From Bacillota bacterium (GTDB lineage Bacteria > Bacillota > Bacilli > Alicyclobacillales > SLC66), in the NCBI GenBank assembly GCA_021846285.1, contig JAJZCB010000004.1, positions 18,111-82,110 on the forward strand: 64,000 bases of DNA, in the 5' to 3' direction. Position numbers and translations under genes: made by a program. The notes below the pieces were generated by a model, which was not told the origin of the DNA, ran no database searches, and saw nothing but the letters and a program-made list of their open reading frames with translations. Shown piece by piece: positions 16,576 to 25,394 of this stretch; positions within the stretch are counted from its first letter, which is position 1, and each line of letters opens with the position of its first letter.

Positions 16576-16675
16576 TTAACCTCTCCTCCAATTGGCTTGC
16601 CATTTTATGGATACTACTTCTTTACACATGGACCGGATGGTCAGGCGCGCATCATTGCCCGTCTCGCCGCATCGC

Positions 16676-16696
16676 GGTACTTGCAGTACGCAGTAC
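16676..16696. promoter_or_regulatory. Repeated GTACTGC operator-like site upstream of the sugar operon
   Basis: The minus strand carries two adjacent GTACTGC units followed by AAGTACC, a partly palindromic block about 105 bases before the binding-protein start. The 236-bp gap 16576-16811 otherwise shows no gene; a weak GAAAGC/GCTTTC hairpin follows the DeoR stop codon. Confidence 0.3.
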
Positions 16697-16811
16697 TTAA
16701 ATATTGGACCAACGAGAACGCTCTCCCTCAACCGTTCCTGGACAGAGGGGGGTGAAAGCTTATGGATGCGCTTTCATCGATTGGTTAGCAAATCCCTGAT
16801 CGCAAGGCGCT

Positions 16812-17612
16812 TTACCCGCCGCGTACCCCCGCAACAACGAGCGGAACGTTCGCTTTTCGCATCGTGAGCTCGACCGCCGGATCAATACGGCTGTCTGTCA
16901 CCACGGCGTCAAACTCAGCCAACGGCGAAACTTTGATCAGCCCACGATGCATTATTTTTGAAGAATCAGCCAAGAGATACCTCTTCTTGCTGTTGCGTAA
17001 CATCAGTTGCTTCATATGCACTTCGTCCGGGCTATTGTCCATTAGACCCGCATCCAAATCCACCGCAGTTCCCGACACGAATACTTTGGTGAACGCAAAT
17101 TGCATCACAGTATGTTCAGCCAGCGGACCCACGGTGGAAAAGGCCTCCCTGCGCAAATAACCTCCCGCGAAAACCAACTCAACCGGAGACGAAGCCAATA
17201 TATTGGCTACCATAAAATTGTTGGTGACCACTGTCACATCTCGCAAGTTGGCGATGTGTTTCGCTAACTCCACAACCGTCGTGCTTGCATCCAGCGCCAC
17301 GTAATCCCCTGGCTGGATAAACCGCATGGCCTCTTTTGCGATCGCACTTTTTTCCTCGACATTATAAGTCTGGCGCACATCGACATCGTAGTCGCGAAGG
17401 ATGCCGTCTCGAGCCACCACCCCCCCCTGAGTTCGAACCACAAGGCCTTTTGCTTCAAGTTCCGTCAAATCCCGACGGATCGTCATCGCTGACGTTCCAA
17501 AGAGAGCTGCCAGTTCCGCCACCCGGGCGGTTCCTTCTTTTTGGACAATGTCGTAGATTCTAACGAGACGTTCTTTTGGCAGAAAGGCGGAAGACCCCAA
17601 TCTAGTATTCAT
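16812..17612 (-). CDS. DeoR-family transcriptional regulator of the sugar locus
   Basis: 266 residues from ATG at 17612, preceded by GGAGG with short spacing; the longer frame has no good start. The N-terminal winged helix-turn-helix is typical: ERLVRIYDIVQKEGTARVAELAALFGTSAMTIRRDLTELEAKGLVVRTQGGV. The C-terminal DeoRC effector domain has GDYVALDASTTVVELAKHI, VVTNNFMVANIL and KRYLLADSSKIMHRGLIKVSPL. Family members bind sugar phosphates and repress adjacent catabolic genes. It lies between the importer operon (same strand, downstream) and lsrF/rpe (divergent), so it probably controls both. TTTGTTCG and CGAACAAA occur upstream. Confidence 0.9.
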   Translation of the reverse strand: MNTRLGSSAFLPKERLVRIYDIVQKEGTARVAELAALFGTSAMTIRRDLTELEAKGLVVRTQGGVVARDGILRDYDVDVRQTYNVEEKSAIAKEAMRFIQPGDYVALDASTTVVELAKHIANLRDVTVVTNNFMVANILASSPVELVFAGGYLRREAFSTVGPLAEHTVMQFAFTKVFVSGTAVDLDAGLMDNSPDEVHMKQLMLRNSKKRYLLADSSKIMHRGLIKVSPLAEFDAVVTDSRIDPAVELTMRKANVPLVVAGVRGG

Positions 17613-17634
17613 ACAACCTCCGTACACGATAATA

Positions 17635-17718
17635 TTTGTTCGTTTGTGTGCGACTGATTTCAACTCTAGCAGCGGATCGGCGCGTTTGTCAATAGCCTTT
17701 TTTTCGAGTTCGAACAAA
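17635..17718. promoter_or_regulatory. Candidate DeoR operator pair
   Basis: TTTGTTCG at 17635-17642 and its complement CGAACAAA at 17711-17718 form an inverted pair about 70 bp apart in the gap between the regulator and lsrF. DeoR-type repressors often use such spaced half-sites. Confidence 0.35.
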
Positions 17719-17842
17719 ATCGTCAGTCATTTGGCTTATCTGAGGGATATCGCGATTCATAAACTCTTGACACGGTCAGCCAGCGTGATTATCATTGCTC
17801 TAGGAAATGAACATAATCGCACATGGAGAATCATCGGAAACA

Positions 17843-17937
17843 AAATACGTCTGCGGTGATTTTTCGGAATCGACTTTCATGCCTGAGTTTTGCGAGGCAA
17901 GAGCTCACTTGCGCAGCACCATCAACAGAATGAAAGC
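17843..17937. repeat. Diverged composite repeat upstream of lsrF
   Basis: TACGTCTGCGGTGATTTTTC and CGACTTTCATG match the box element at 56.7 kb. GCCTGAGTTTTGCGAGGC can fold, and GCGCAGCACCATCAACA matches the flank of the same element. The stretch CTTTCATGCCTGAGTTTTGC also aligns with the repeat at 26502-26567. Confidence 0.6.
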
Positions 17938-17990
17938 TCGCGTGGCCCGAGGCCAAGCAATATTTTTGGAATGGACGAGGAGGAGAGAGC

Positions 17991-18896
17991 ATGCCGGATG
18001 TTGATGACGCATCAACGAGCAGATTCTATGAAAATGTCCCCGTTTCCCGAAGGGAGTTCTTTCTGAAAGGCAGCGGTTCCTACGACTGGGGCATGAAAAA
18101 CCGTTTGGCGCGGATCTTCAGACCGTCAGACGGGCGCACCGTGATGCTGGCCATTGATCACGGATATTTTCAGGGACCTGTGAGAGGACTGGAACGCGTT
18201 GACCTGAACATCGTGCCTCTGCTTCCCCAAGTCGATGCACTCATGCTGACACGCGGGATGTTGCGGACCACCGTTCCCGCGGAGGCGCAGAACCCGATTG
18301 TGCTGCGAGCCACAGGCGGTCCCAGCATTCTCAAGGAGCTTTCCGACGAAGAAATTGCTGTAGACATCGAGGATGCTGCGAGGCTCAACGTATCGGCTGT
18401 GGCCGTGCAAGTCTACGTCGGAGGCGATTACGAGACCAAAACCATACACAGCTTAACCAAACTCGTCGATGCCGGATTAAAGTTTGGGATACCGGTTTTG
18501 GGCGTTACAGCGGTAGGACGCAATATGGCGCGCGATGCGAAATACTTCAGATTGGCGTGCCGGATTTGCGCTGAATTGGGGGCGCAGTTTGTAAAAACGT
18601 ATTATGTTCCAGAGGATTTTGGCACTGTGGTGGCGTCGTGTCCGGTGCCCATCATCGTAGCGGGAGGCAAGAAGGTTGAGGAATTTGAAGCCCTGAAAAT
18701 GGTGGAACGGGCCATGGAGGAAGGGGCCGCAGGAGTGGACATGGGAAGAAATGTATTTCAGTCCGAAAAACCCCGGACTATGCTCGACGCCCTCAATCAC
18801 ATCGTGCATGATGGATGGACTGCCGACCAAGCCATGCAGCTCTTTCAGTCAAGTTCGGAAGGGTCGTCGGGATCGGCACCCGCGAGGGATGAGTGA
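17991..18896 (+). CDS. lsrF: LsrF-type aldolase/thiolase (3-hydroxy-2,4-pentanedione 5-phosphate thiolase)
   Basis: 301 residues from ATG at 17991 (GAGGAGGAG upstream). By memory it aligns along its whole length with E. coli Lsr[79 protein letters not shown]. Both catalytic lysines (in VKTYYV and AGGKK) are present. In E. coli the enzyme transfers an acetyl group from P-HPD to CoA, giving acetyl-CoA and DHAP in autoinducer-2 breakdown. No lsrG, lsrK or lsrR is seen nearby; the neighbours are DeoR, RPE and the MtnK/MtnA/aldolase operon. It may therefore act on the same diketone made from a 5-deoxypentose rather than from AI-2. Confidence 0.88.
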   Translation: MPDVDDASTSRFYENVPVSRREFFLKGSGSYDWGMKNRLARIFRPSDGRTVMLAIDHGYFQGPVRGLERVDLNIVPLLPQVDALMLTRGMLRTTVPAEAQNPIVLRATGGPSILKELSDEEIAVDIEDAARLNVSAVAVQVYVGGDYETKTIHSLTKLVDAGLKFGIPVLGVTAVGRNMARDAKYFRLACRICAELGAQFVKTYYVPEDFGTVVASCPVPIIVAGGKKVEEFEALKMVERAMEEGAAGVDMGRNVFQSEKPRTMLDALNHIVHDGWTADQAMQLFQSSSEGSSGSAPARDE

Positions 18897-18988
18897 CGAG
18901 GGGATGAACGCGAGGACGCGAGGTCTCAAATGGACATGGAATAACGCCGATCCACAAGACTGGAAGACGGCAGAAAGCAGGCGATTTC

Positions 18989-19639
18989 ATGAGACCTGTG
19001 CAAATAGCTCCTTCGATATTGTCGGCTGACCTTGGACATCTTGCCGAGGCCTGCGAGATTGTCGGCAGATCCGCTGACATGTTGCACCTGGACGTCATGG
19101 ACGGACATTTCGTTCCCAATTTCACTATTGGCCCCGATGTCGTCGCGGCTGTAAGGCGCAGCACATCTCTTCCTCTGGATGTTCATCTCATGGCGGAAGA
19201 ACCCGAACCATTCTTGTCGTTGTTTCACGACGCAGGAGCAGACAGAATTGCTGTTCATTGGGAAGCGTGCGCGAATCCGGAGCACACGCTCAGCCAGATT
19301 CAAAAGCTCGGCGTTTCGGTCGGCATTGCTCTGAAAGTGGACACAGCGGTTGATGTCCTCAAAGACTTGCTGCATGCTGTGGATTACGTCGTCATCTTGA
19401 GCGTCGATCTGGAGCCCGGCAAGAAAAATTTTCGACCGTTGGCCGTTGAGAAGGTCAGGCGGTTGGCGACGCTCCGCGGCGATCACTCCCGACCCCTCAT
19501 CGAGGTTGACGGCGGCGTCAGTCGCGAAACCGCGGCGCTCTTTAAAGCCGCCGGCGGAGACATTCTTGTCGCGGGCGCCGCGGTGTTCCGGGCAGATGAT
19601 CCCGTGGCAGCGATTCAAATGCTCCGGGATGCGTGGTGA
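18989..19639 (+). CDS. rpe: Ribulose-phosphate 3-epimerase
   Basis: 216 residues from ATG at 18989 with a modest GCAGG upstream. Motifs of the TIM barrel are complete: IAPSILSADLGHL, MLHLDVMDGHFVPNFTIGP, PLDVHLMAEEP (metal-binding His), HWEACANPEHTLSQI, EVDGGVSRETAALFKAAGGDILVAGAAVF. The enzyme interconverts D-ribulose-5-P and D-xylulose-5-P; related family members act on allulose-6-P. It is co-directional with lsrF (92-bp gap), so it likely belongs to the DeoR-controlled locus. Oddity: its last two codons and stop lie in a 56-bp segment duplicated from the 3' end of the permease gene at 19883. Confidence 0.9.
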   Translation: MRPVQIAPSILSADLGHLAEACEIVGRSADMLHLDVMDGHFVPNFTIGPDVVAAVRRSTSLPLDVHLMAEEPEPFLSLFHDAGADRIAVHWEACANPEHTLSQIQKLGVSVGIALKVDTAVDVLKDLLHAVDYVVILSVDLEPGKKNFRPLAVEKVRRLATLRGDHSRPLIEVDGGVSRETAALFKAAGGDILVAGAAVFRADDPVAAIQMLRDAW

Positions 19640-19687
19640 CACCTCGCACGAAGAAACGCTGAAACACCAGAAACAGGATGGCGATAG
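19632..19687. repeat. 56-bp direct repeat, copy 1 (permease 3'-end fragment)
   Basis: Identical to 19898-19953 except for one base. In the second copy it encodes the C terminus of the ABC permease, while here it supplies the stop codon of rpe. The 195 bases that follow hold no recognisable gene. Confidence 0.85.
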
Positions 19688-19882
19688 ACGGATTTCAAAA
19701 TCCCTCCAGACCAGCACTTCGGGCGCGGTTTTCAAGTCTTACAAAGGATATCCACCCGATTATAGGCAGCAATAACCCCATCGCAATAATGAAGATGGGC
19801 TGGGGAGAGTGGTCCGGCTCCGCTGGCTGCGAAACCGGTTGCGCTTCACTCCCAGATCATCGCGCCGGGCTGGCGCCGCCGG

Positions 19883-20722
19883 CTACTTCAGTCCCGTCGT
19901 GGTGACACCTCGCACGAAGAAACGCTGAAAGACCAGAAACAGGATGGCGATAGGCAGAGTGGCCAGTACGCTGCCCGCCATGAGATAGGGCCAATTGACA
20001 AAGTACTCCTGTTGAAACATCACGATGCCAAGAGGCACCGTCCACAAATGGGATCTGTTCGCAACCAACAGAGGTAGAAGGAAATTATTCCAGGACCCCA
20101 TAAAGATCATCAGCGCCAACGTCATCAGATTCGGGATGACCATGGGCAGAGCAATTTGCCAAAACATACGCAAACGACCCGCCCCATCGATCATCGCCGC
20201 ATCTTCCAATTCCTGCGGAACGGTCAAAAACGCCTGTCTCATGAGAAACACACCCATCGCAGACACGAGCACGGGAACGATCATTCCACCATAATTGTCT
20301 AACAGTCCGAGCCACCTCAGCAAAATGTAAACGGGCAGCATGACCGACTGAAACGGAATCATCAGCATCGAAACGATCCCCAAGTGAAGAACGTTTCTCC
20401 CCCGAAATGGAATCCGTGCGAGCGCGTATCCCGCCAGGGAGTCAATAATGAGATTCCCGATCGTAACGCTCACCGCCACTATGGCGCTGTTGAGAAACCA
20501 GCGCGCGAGCGGCACCATGGTCCAGATGACGGTAAAATTGCTCCAGTCAAAGGGGTGCGGCCACCAAACAGGAGGATAGGCCATCGATTCGCCCAGCGGC
20601 TTTAGGGAAGTCGAGAGGCTCCAAGCAAAAGGAATCAGCATCGCCAAAGCGCCCAGCGTTAGAATCAGCAGATATATGACGCGCACCAGCCTGTAGGAAA
20701 ACGTGTTGCGGGCGCCAACCAC
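19883..20722 (-). CDS. Carbohydrate ABC transporter permease (MalG-like)
   Basis: 279 residues from GTG at 20722, which has GGGGG at 8-nt spacing; a GTG 9 nt further upstream is less well placed. Six hydrophobic segments. The EAA loop is VPQELEDAAMIDGAGRLRMFWQIALPMVIPNL, typical of MalG-type CUT1 permeases. C terminus VFQRFFVRGVTTTGLK is the usual family end. It pairs with the MalF-like permease at 20735. The 3' end (19898-19953) is duplicated next to rpe. Confidence 0.92.
   Translation of the reverse strand: MVGARNTFSYRLVRVIYLLILTLGALAMLIPFAWSLSTSLKPLGESMAYPPVWWPHPFDWSNFTVIWTMVPLARWFLNSAIVAVSVTIGNLIIDSLAGYALARIPFRGRNVLHLGIVSMLMIPFQSVMLPVYILLRWLGLLDNYGGMIVPVLVSAMGVFLMRQAFLTVPQELEDAAMIDGAGRLRMFWQIALPMVIPNLMTLALMIFMGSWNNFLLPLLVANRSHLWTVPLGIVMFQQEYFVNWPYLMAGSVLATLPIAILFLVFQRFFVRGVTTTGLK
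19898..19953. repeat. 56-bp direct repeat, copy 2 (within permease gene)
   Basis: The parental copy of the repeat at 19632-19687, coding on the minus strand for the last residues of the MalG-like permease. Confidence 0.85.
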
Positions 20723-20734
20723 AAGCTTCACCCC

Positions 20735-21676
20735 CTATAAGTAATCGAGCTTCCGCTTGAACCACCAGTTTGTCGCCAACGTGGCGAGTAAAATAAGCAG
20801 GAACAACAGTACAGTAGCAGCAGCGCCATATCCGACTTGTCCATAGGAGAAGATAAATTGGTATATCAATAACACAATGGTGGTCGTTGAGTTGAGTGGA
20901 CCACCTGTGCCCTGTGACATAATGAAAGACTGATCAAACATTTGCAGTGTGCCAACGATTCCCATCACCACGATGAAGAAGGTAGAGGGACTCAGCAGGG
21001 GAACCGTGATTCGCGAGAAGCTTCTCCACCGACCCGCTCCGTCGATGGCCGCCGCTTCGTACATCTCCGCAGGGATTGCCTGCAGCCCTGCCAGGAATAC
21101 GACCATAAAATAGCCCGATGTCGTCCAGATATTCAAAAGCATGATGGACGACAGGGCAAACGATGGATTGCCCAGCCAGTCCGGTCCGACAATGCCGAAG
21201 ACAGACAGAAAACCGTTTAGAAGACCAAATTTGTTGTAGATCCACATGAAGATGATCGATATCACAGCCGATGAACTCACTGCCGGAAAGAAGAACGCCA
21301 AACGGAAAAAACCGCGCGCCGGAAGATTTTGATTGAGGATCGCCGCCAATAAAAGCGCTACCACGGTTTGCGTGGGCACCACAACTAACGCAAATACAAC
21401 GGAATTACGAACCGAGATCCAGAACAGAGGCATCTGAAAAAGTTGTACAAAGTTTTGCCAGCCGACAAAATGCATGTGATTCAGCAGCGACCATGAAAAA
21501 AAACTCAGATACAGCGAGTACAGCGCCGGACCCAAAGTAAACAGAAAGAGAAGCAAGACTGAGGGCAGGGTAAACATATACCCCACCCCTAACTCACGAC
21601 GGGCCCGACGGCGAAATGCGTTACCCTTAGGGAACGCCGGGAGTGAAGAACTCCCGGCGCCTTCTATGCTAGCCAT
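20735..21676 (-). CDS. Carbohydrate ABC transporter permease (MalF-like)
   Basis: 313 residues from ATG at 21676 (GGGAG upstream). Six predicted membrane segments begin after a basic N terminus (FRRRARRELGVGYMFTLPSVLLLFLFTLGPALYSLYLSF). The EAA loop is IPAEMYEAAAIDGAGRWRSFSRITVPLLSPS. CUT1 family. It lies between the MalG-like permease and the binding protein with gaps of 6 to 12 bp, in one operon. No ATPase gene is in the operon; a shared MsmX-like ATPase encoded elsewhere is inferred. Confidence 0.92.
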   Translation of the reverse strand: MASIEGAGSSSLPAFPKGNAFRRRARRELGVGYMFTLPSVLLLFLFTLGPALYSLYLSFFSWSLLNHMHFVGWQNFVQLFQMPLFWISVRNSVVFALVVVPTQTVVALLLAAILNQNLPARGFFRLAFFFPAVSSSAVISIIFMWIYNKFGLLNGFLSVFGIVGPDWLGNPSFALSSIMLLNIWTTSGYFMVVFLAGLQAIPAEMYEAAAIDGAGRWRSFSRITVPLLSPSTFFIVVMGIVGTLQMFDQSFIMSQGTGGPLNSTTTIVLLIYQFIFSYGQVGYGAAATVLLFLLILLATLATNWWFKRKLDYL

Positions 21677-21682
21677 TCGAAG

Positions 21683-22966
21683 TCAGCTCCCTGAATGCAA
21701 TATGGCCATGCCGCCTTGCTGCATATTGGCCAAAGCCTGGGCAGGCGTCTCTTTGCCCATGATGGCCAGTGTGGTCTCATTGGTCATCGTGGTGCTGGAC
21801 AATTGCGAGAACCCGGCCGGAAAAGTCCACGGAACTGAGACGGACAGGTCTGCGAGCAACCCTTTCAAGACCGGATGTTGCTTGTAGTACGGCAAAGCCA
21901 GCAGGGATTTGCGCGAGGGCAATGCGAGCCCCAGATTCATCCATTTGGTCATGCCTTGCCGACTCGTCAGATAGCGAATCAGATCCCAGGAAGCTTGTGG
22001 ATTTGTGGAATCTCTGGTAATCCCATAGGCGACGGGGAAGGTGAGCGTTTCCGCATTCTTCGGACCCTTAGGCATGGGCACGACGGCAAAGGGCGTCTTC
22101 GGATACGTCTGTTCCAGGAACGGCACCAGCCAGTTTCCGGACAACGTCATCGCGGCCCGCTGCATGCCAAACGCCTGCCCGCCCCAGGGAGCTCCGACGG
22201 TTCCAGGAAGAGCCGCCGATCCGTTCCGATAGAGATTCACGAAGAAGCTGAATCCTTGCAGCGCTGCTTTGGTGTTGAGCGTCATCTTGGTCATCGCGGG
22301 GTTCATCACGCTTCCGCCCGCCTCATAGACAAATTCTGCCCAGCGCGGCTCCTGCGCGGAATTGATCAAGCCGTAGCGATGCACTTTAACATCCGTCAAC
22401 CGATGCGCATCGGCCGCAAGTTGGGCCCATGTGGTCGGAGGAGATTTGATCCCTGCCTGGCGGAACATCACCGGGTTATAGAAGAGTGAAAGTGGAGACT
22501 GATCCTTGGGAATGCCGTACACGCTTCCATGATAGCGAAACAGATTCAGGGCGCCAGGGAAGAAATCCTGCAACGGAAAGTGCGACGCCTTAATGTATTT
22601 GTTTAACGGCAACAAATCCCCATTCTTCATGAAAGAACTGGATTGCCCACCGTTGTTCACGTAGATGACGTCAGGAGCGTCTCCCGCCACAAAACGGGTC
22701 TTCAAAATCGCCTCATAGTTGCCGCTGATCGGGCGATAGTTGACGTGGATCCATGGGTACGCCTTTTCGAAGTACGTCAGTTCTTTAGCCATCAATGTCG
22801 CTTCCACTGGCGATGATGTCCATCCGCCAAGCGTGATGGTGACCTGAGCATGAGTTGCCTTCGCGGCAGCCTGCTCAGGCAAGCCAAAGCCGACCAGAGC
22901 GGTTCCGAGCACGACACAGGCTCCGCCAGCGACCACAGTTGTCCACTTTCTATTGACCTGCTTCAT
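21683..22966 (-). CDS. Oligosaccharide ABC transporter substrate-binding protein
   Basis: 427 residues from ATG at 22966, with GGGAGGT 9 nt upstream. The signal peptide is MKQVNRKWTTVVAGGACVVLGTALVG. The Cys in it does not fit a lipobox, so this is probably not a lipoprotein. The mature part is a family 1 solute-binding protein: VTITLGGWTSSPVEATLMAKEL, FVAGDAPDVIYVNNGG, YGIPKDQSPLSLFYNPVMFRQAGI, MTLSGNWLVPFLEQ, FPVAYGITRDSTNPQASWDLIRYL. It feeds the MalF/MalG-like pair just downstream. The cytoplasmic debranching-type enzyme upstream suggests alpha-glucan or other oligosaccharide cargo. Confidence 0.9.
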   Translation of the reverse strand: MKQVNRKWTTVVAGGACVVLGTALVGFGLPEQAAAKATHAQVTITLGGWTSSPVEATLMAKELTYFEKAYPWIHVNYRPISGNYEAILKTRFVAGDAPDVIYVNNGGQSSSFMKNGDLLPLNKYIKASHFPLQDFFPGALNLFRYHGSVYGIPKDQSPLSLFYNPVMFRQAGIKSPPTTWAQLAADAHRLTDVKVHRYGLINSAQEPRWAEFVYEAGGSVMNPAMTKMTLNTKAALQGFSFFVNLYRNGSAALPGTVGAPWGGQAFGMQRAAMTLSGNWLVPFLEQTYPKTPFAVVPMPKGPKNAETLTFPVAYGITRDSTNPQASWDLIRYLTSRQGMTKWMNLGLALPSRKSLLALPYYKQHPVLKGLLADLSVSVPWTFPAGFSQLSSTTMTNETTLAIMGKETPAQALANMQQGGMAILHSGS

Positions 22967-23086
22967 GAATGTTTGACCTCCCCCATATGAATCGAACATG
23001 TGACGCATTGACCCTTGTTGCGATGAAACCGCTGCCACGAAGGGCGGGCAGAAACGGCAGTTGCACAGATATTCTCTCTGGTCGCA

Positions 23087-25303
23087 TCACCCCCTTGATA
23101 ACGTCAACTCTTCGGCTTTTACATACTTCCATCCGGTAGTATTGTTGATCACGGACACCGACAGCCCTTCTGAGGTCGCGCGTTCCACTATAATGTCAAC
23201 CGTTCCTTCTCCCAGAGCAAGACCTGTCACGGTCAGATGGTTCATACCGGGCAACAGCGAGGGATCGCATGTAAAAGCCGGCCGATCCGGATACACCTTC
23301 ACGCCCAGCAACGCGCGCAACGTGAGCAGCGGCGCCGCCGACGCCCATGCTTGCGGTGAGCATGACACCCGATACGGTACGGGCGCCTCGTCAGGTTCGG
23401 CCGTGTATCCGCCAAACAGTTCCGGCAGACGCATCTGTGGAAAATGTCCGGCCGCGCGCAACAGCCCCTGCGCAACCTGCGCCGTGGCGTCGACGTATCC
23501 ATATTGCGACATGCCAAACAGGATGAGCGCGTTGTCATGCGGCCAAACGGATCCGTTATGATAACTGAGCGGGTGGTAGGCGGCTTCGAGCGTCGACAAC
23601 GTCCGCACTCCAAATCCCGAAAACAAATCGGGTTGGAGAAGTCTGGCGACCAGCTTTCCAGCCAAATCGTCAGGCAGAATTCCACTCCACAAAACCTGGC
23701 CCATGTTGGATGTCACGACGCGCAGCGGTATTTTGTGGCCGTCCAGGGCAAGAGCCACGATCGAATCATCAGCAATCCAAAACGTTTCGACAAATCGTTC
23801 CCGCAGTCTCTGCGCCTTCTGCTCGCAGTGTTGCGCCTCCACAGGCCGCTCCAGGCTTCGGTACAAATGCGCCCAGCTCCGGTAAGCCTTGTACACATAC
23901 CCCTGCACTTCACACAAGGCGATCGGGCCCGCAGCCAAGCGACCATCTTTATGCATGATCGAGTCTCCCGAATCCTTCCATCCCTGATTGGCGATTCCTC
24001 CATCGGCCTGTTGATAATATTCAACAAACCCGTCTCCATCCCGGTCCCCGTAAATTTCAATCCACTCAAAGGCCCGCCTCACATGCTCCAAAAGACCCCT
24101 GACAAATGGCTGATCCCCCGTCCAATCTGCGTATTCGGCGGCAAGTACGAGGAACAGCGGCGTTGCGTCGATCGAACCATAATACGGTCCAAACGGAACC
24201 TTCCCGGTGCGCGTCATCTCTCCCATGCGCAGTTCATGCATCATTTTGCCGGGTTCTTCGTCACGGCCAACATTGAGTTGCTGTCCTTGAAACGCCGCCA
24301 TTGTAGCGAGCGTCCCCCTGACCAGTTGTGGTTGAATGTGCAGCGCCTGAAACGCGGTCAGCAAACTATCTCGCCCGAAAGGTACAGCAAACCAGGGAAC
24401 CCCAGCGACCGGAAAAGGTCCATACCCGATATCGGTCACCAGCATGCGCAGATCCCGCAACCCTTGCCCATACCACCGCTCAAAATCCACCTGCGTTTTA
24501 ATCTGAGGCGCCGTTGCGCTCCATTCGGCGTAGCTGCTCTGCAGTTCCCGTTCAAGAACAGCAAACGGAACTGCCGCTCCTATCGCAGGCGACGCCGCTC
24601 CCGGGGCAGCTCCGCCAACCTCCGCGTTCACCATAACGCGCATCCGCCACGTTGTCGATTGCCTGGCGTCCACGCGAAGTTTACCGCGTATCCGGAGACC
24701 TGATTGCGCTGAAGGCACGCCGTCCACTGGTGATTCTTCAGTTGATACGCTGATATCCGCATCGTTCCCCTCACCACACTCCAGACGGACCATGGTGGTC
24801 ATCACCTGTCCGTCGGACGCCTCATAAGAAAACACGGCGGTTCCGTCGACAGTAGATATCCGAATCGTTTTGGAAAGTGACGCAGAAGAATATCCCCTGA
24901 CCTCAAACATATCGCTGAAATCCGCGTCCACCAGGTAACTCAGTGGCAGCTCCATATCCTGATCGCCATAATTTTCACAGACCGTTTCCTCGACAAGCCC
25001 GCCGTGACCGTCGACCAGTTGACGCCTGCTAATGATCAGCGTGTCCCCGTTTAACGCGGATCCCGTTCCTGACGTTGACACGTCATTGCCATACCGGTAT
25101 ATACCTTCATAATTGCGGCTGGTATCGGCGCCCAACAGGTGGAAAGACACACCGTCGATGAACCAGTAAAACTGGGACAGAACGCGCGTATCCTTTGTAA
25201 ACAAACCGTAGGCAAAATCGTTGCGTTGCGGATGCCCTACGTCTCCCTGATTGTCTGTGACGAGAAACAGATCGTCTTCCTTGATCACCCGGAACCAATT
25301 CAT
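23087..25303 (-). CDS. Amylo-alpha-1,6-glucosidase / glycogen-debranching-like protein
   Basis: 738 residues from ATG at 25303 (MNWFRVIKEDDLFLV). N-terminal domain (about 1-210) is GDE_N_bis-like, with the typical opening NDFAYGLFTKDTRVLSQFYWFIDG. The C-terminal (alpha/alpha)6 barrel (about 270-650) includes VPWFAVPFGRDSLLTAFQAL, MRTGKVPFGPYYGSIDATPLFLVL-type segments, YVDATAQVAQGLL and YHNGSVWPHDNALIL (catalytic region). There is no signal peptide, so it acts in the cytoplasm on imported oligosaccharides. Exact specificity cannot be read; relatives are annotated glycogen-debranching enzyme and some act on other glycans. It precedes the importer operon. A LacI-type operator overlaps its upstream region. 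Confidence 0.82.
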   Translation of the reverse strand: MNWFRVIKEDDLFLVTDNQGDVGHPQRNDFAYGLFTKDTRVLSQFYWFIDGVSFHLLGADTSRNYEGIYRYGNDVSTSGTGSALNGDTLIISRRQLVDGHGGLVEETVCENYGDQDMELPLSYLVDADFSDMFEVRGYSSASLSKTIRISTVDGTAVFSYEASDGQVMTTMVRLECGEGNDADISVSTEESPVDGVPSAQSGLRIRGKLRVDARQSTTWRMRVMVNAEVGGAAPGAASPAIGAAVPFAVLERELQSSYAEWSATAPQIKTQVDFERWYGQGLRDLRMLVTDIGYGPFPVAGVPWFAVPFGRDSLLTAFQALHIQPQLVRGTLATMAAFQGQQLNVGRDEEPGKMMHELRMGEMTRTGKVPFGPYYGSIDATPLFLVLAAEYADWTGDQPFVRGLLEHVRRAFEWIEIYGDRDGDGFVEYYQQADGGIANQGWKDSGDSIMHKDGRLAAGPIALCEVQGYVYKAYRSWAHLYRSLERPVEAQHCEQKAQRLRERFVETFWIADDSIVALALDGHKIPLRVVTSNMGQVLWSGILPDDLAGKLVARLLQPDLFSGFGVRTLSTLEAAYHPLSYHNGSVWPHDNALILFGMSQYGYVDATAQVAQGLLRAAGHFPQMRLPELFGGYTAEPDEAPVPYRVSCSPQAWASAAPLLTLRALLGVKVYPDRPAFTCDPSLLPGMNHLTVTGLALGEGTVDIIVERATSEGLSVSVINNTTGWKYVKAEELTLSRG

Positions 25304-25317
25304 CGCGTTCTCTTCTT

Positions 25318-25333
25318 TCCAAAACCTTTTGGA
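25318..25333. promoter_or_regulatory. LacI-type operator upstream of the debranching-enzyme gene
   Basis: TCCAAAACCTTTTGGA is a 16-bp near-perfect palindrome 15 bases before the start codon. It closely matches TCCAAAACGTTTTAG upstream of the lacI-type gene (26452-26466), so both are probably bound by that repressor. Confidence 0.55.
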
Positions 25334-25394
25334 TTTTTGTCGTGGTGTGTGGTCATTTTCGATCCTCAACGGACTCAACGGACCTTAGAACTCT

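Noticed and set aside
16576..16811. S-box (SAM) riboswitch expected upstream of a methylthioribose operon
   Set aside because: I looked for the S-box core segments and a downstream terminator and did not see them.
17991..18896. A complete AI-2 (Lsr) quorum-signal uptake system
   Set aside because: LsrF is clear, but LsrK, LsrG and LsrR homologues are missing and the kinase present is MtnK, so the whole locus is not called lsr.
23444..24703. Long plus-strand frame opposite the debranching-enzyme gene
   Set aside because: Composition is that of an antisense shadow; the minus frame carries all conserved glycosidase motifs.
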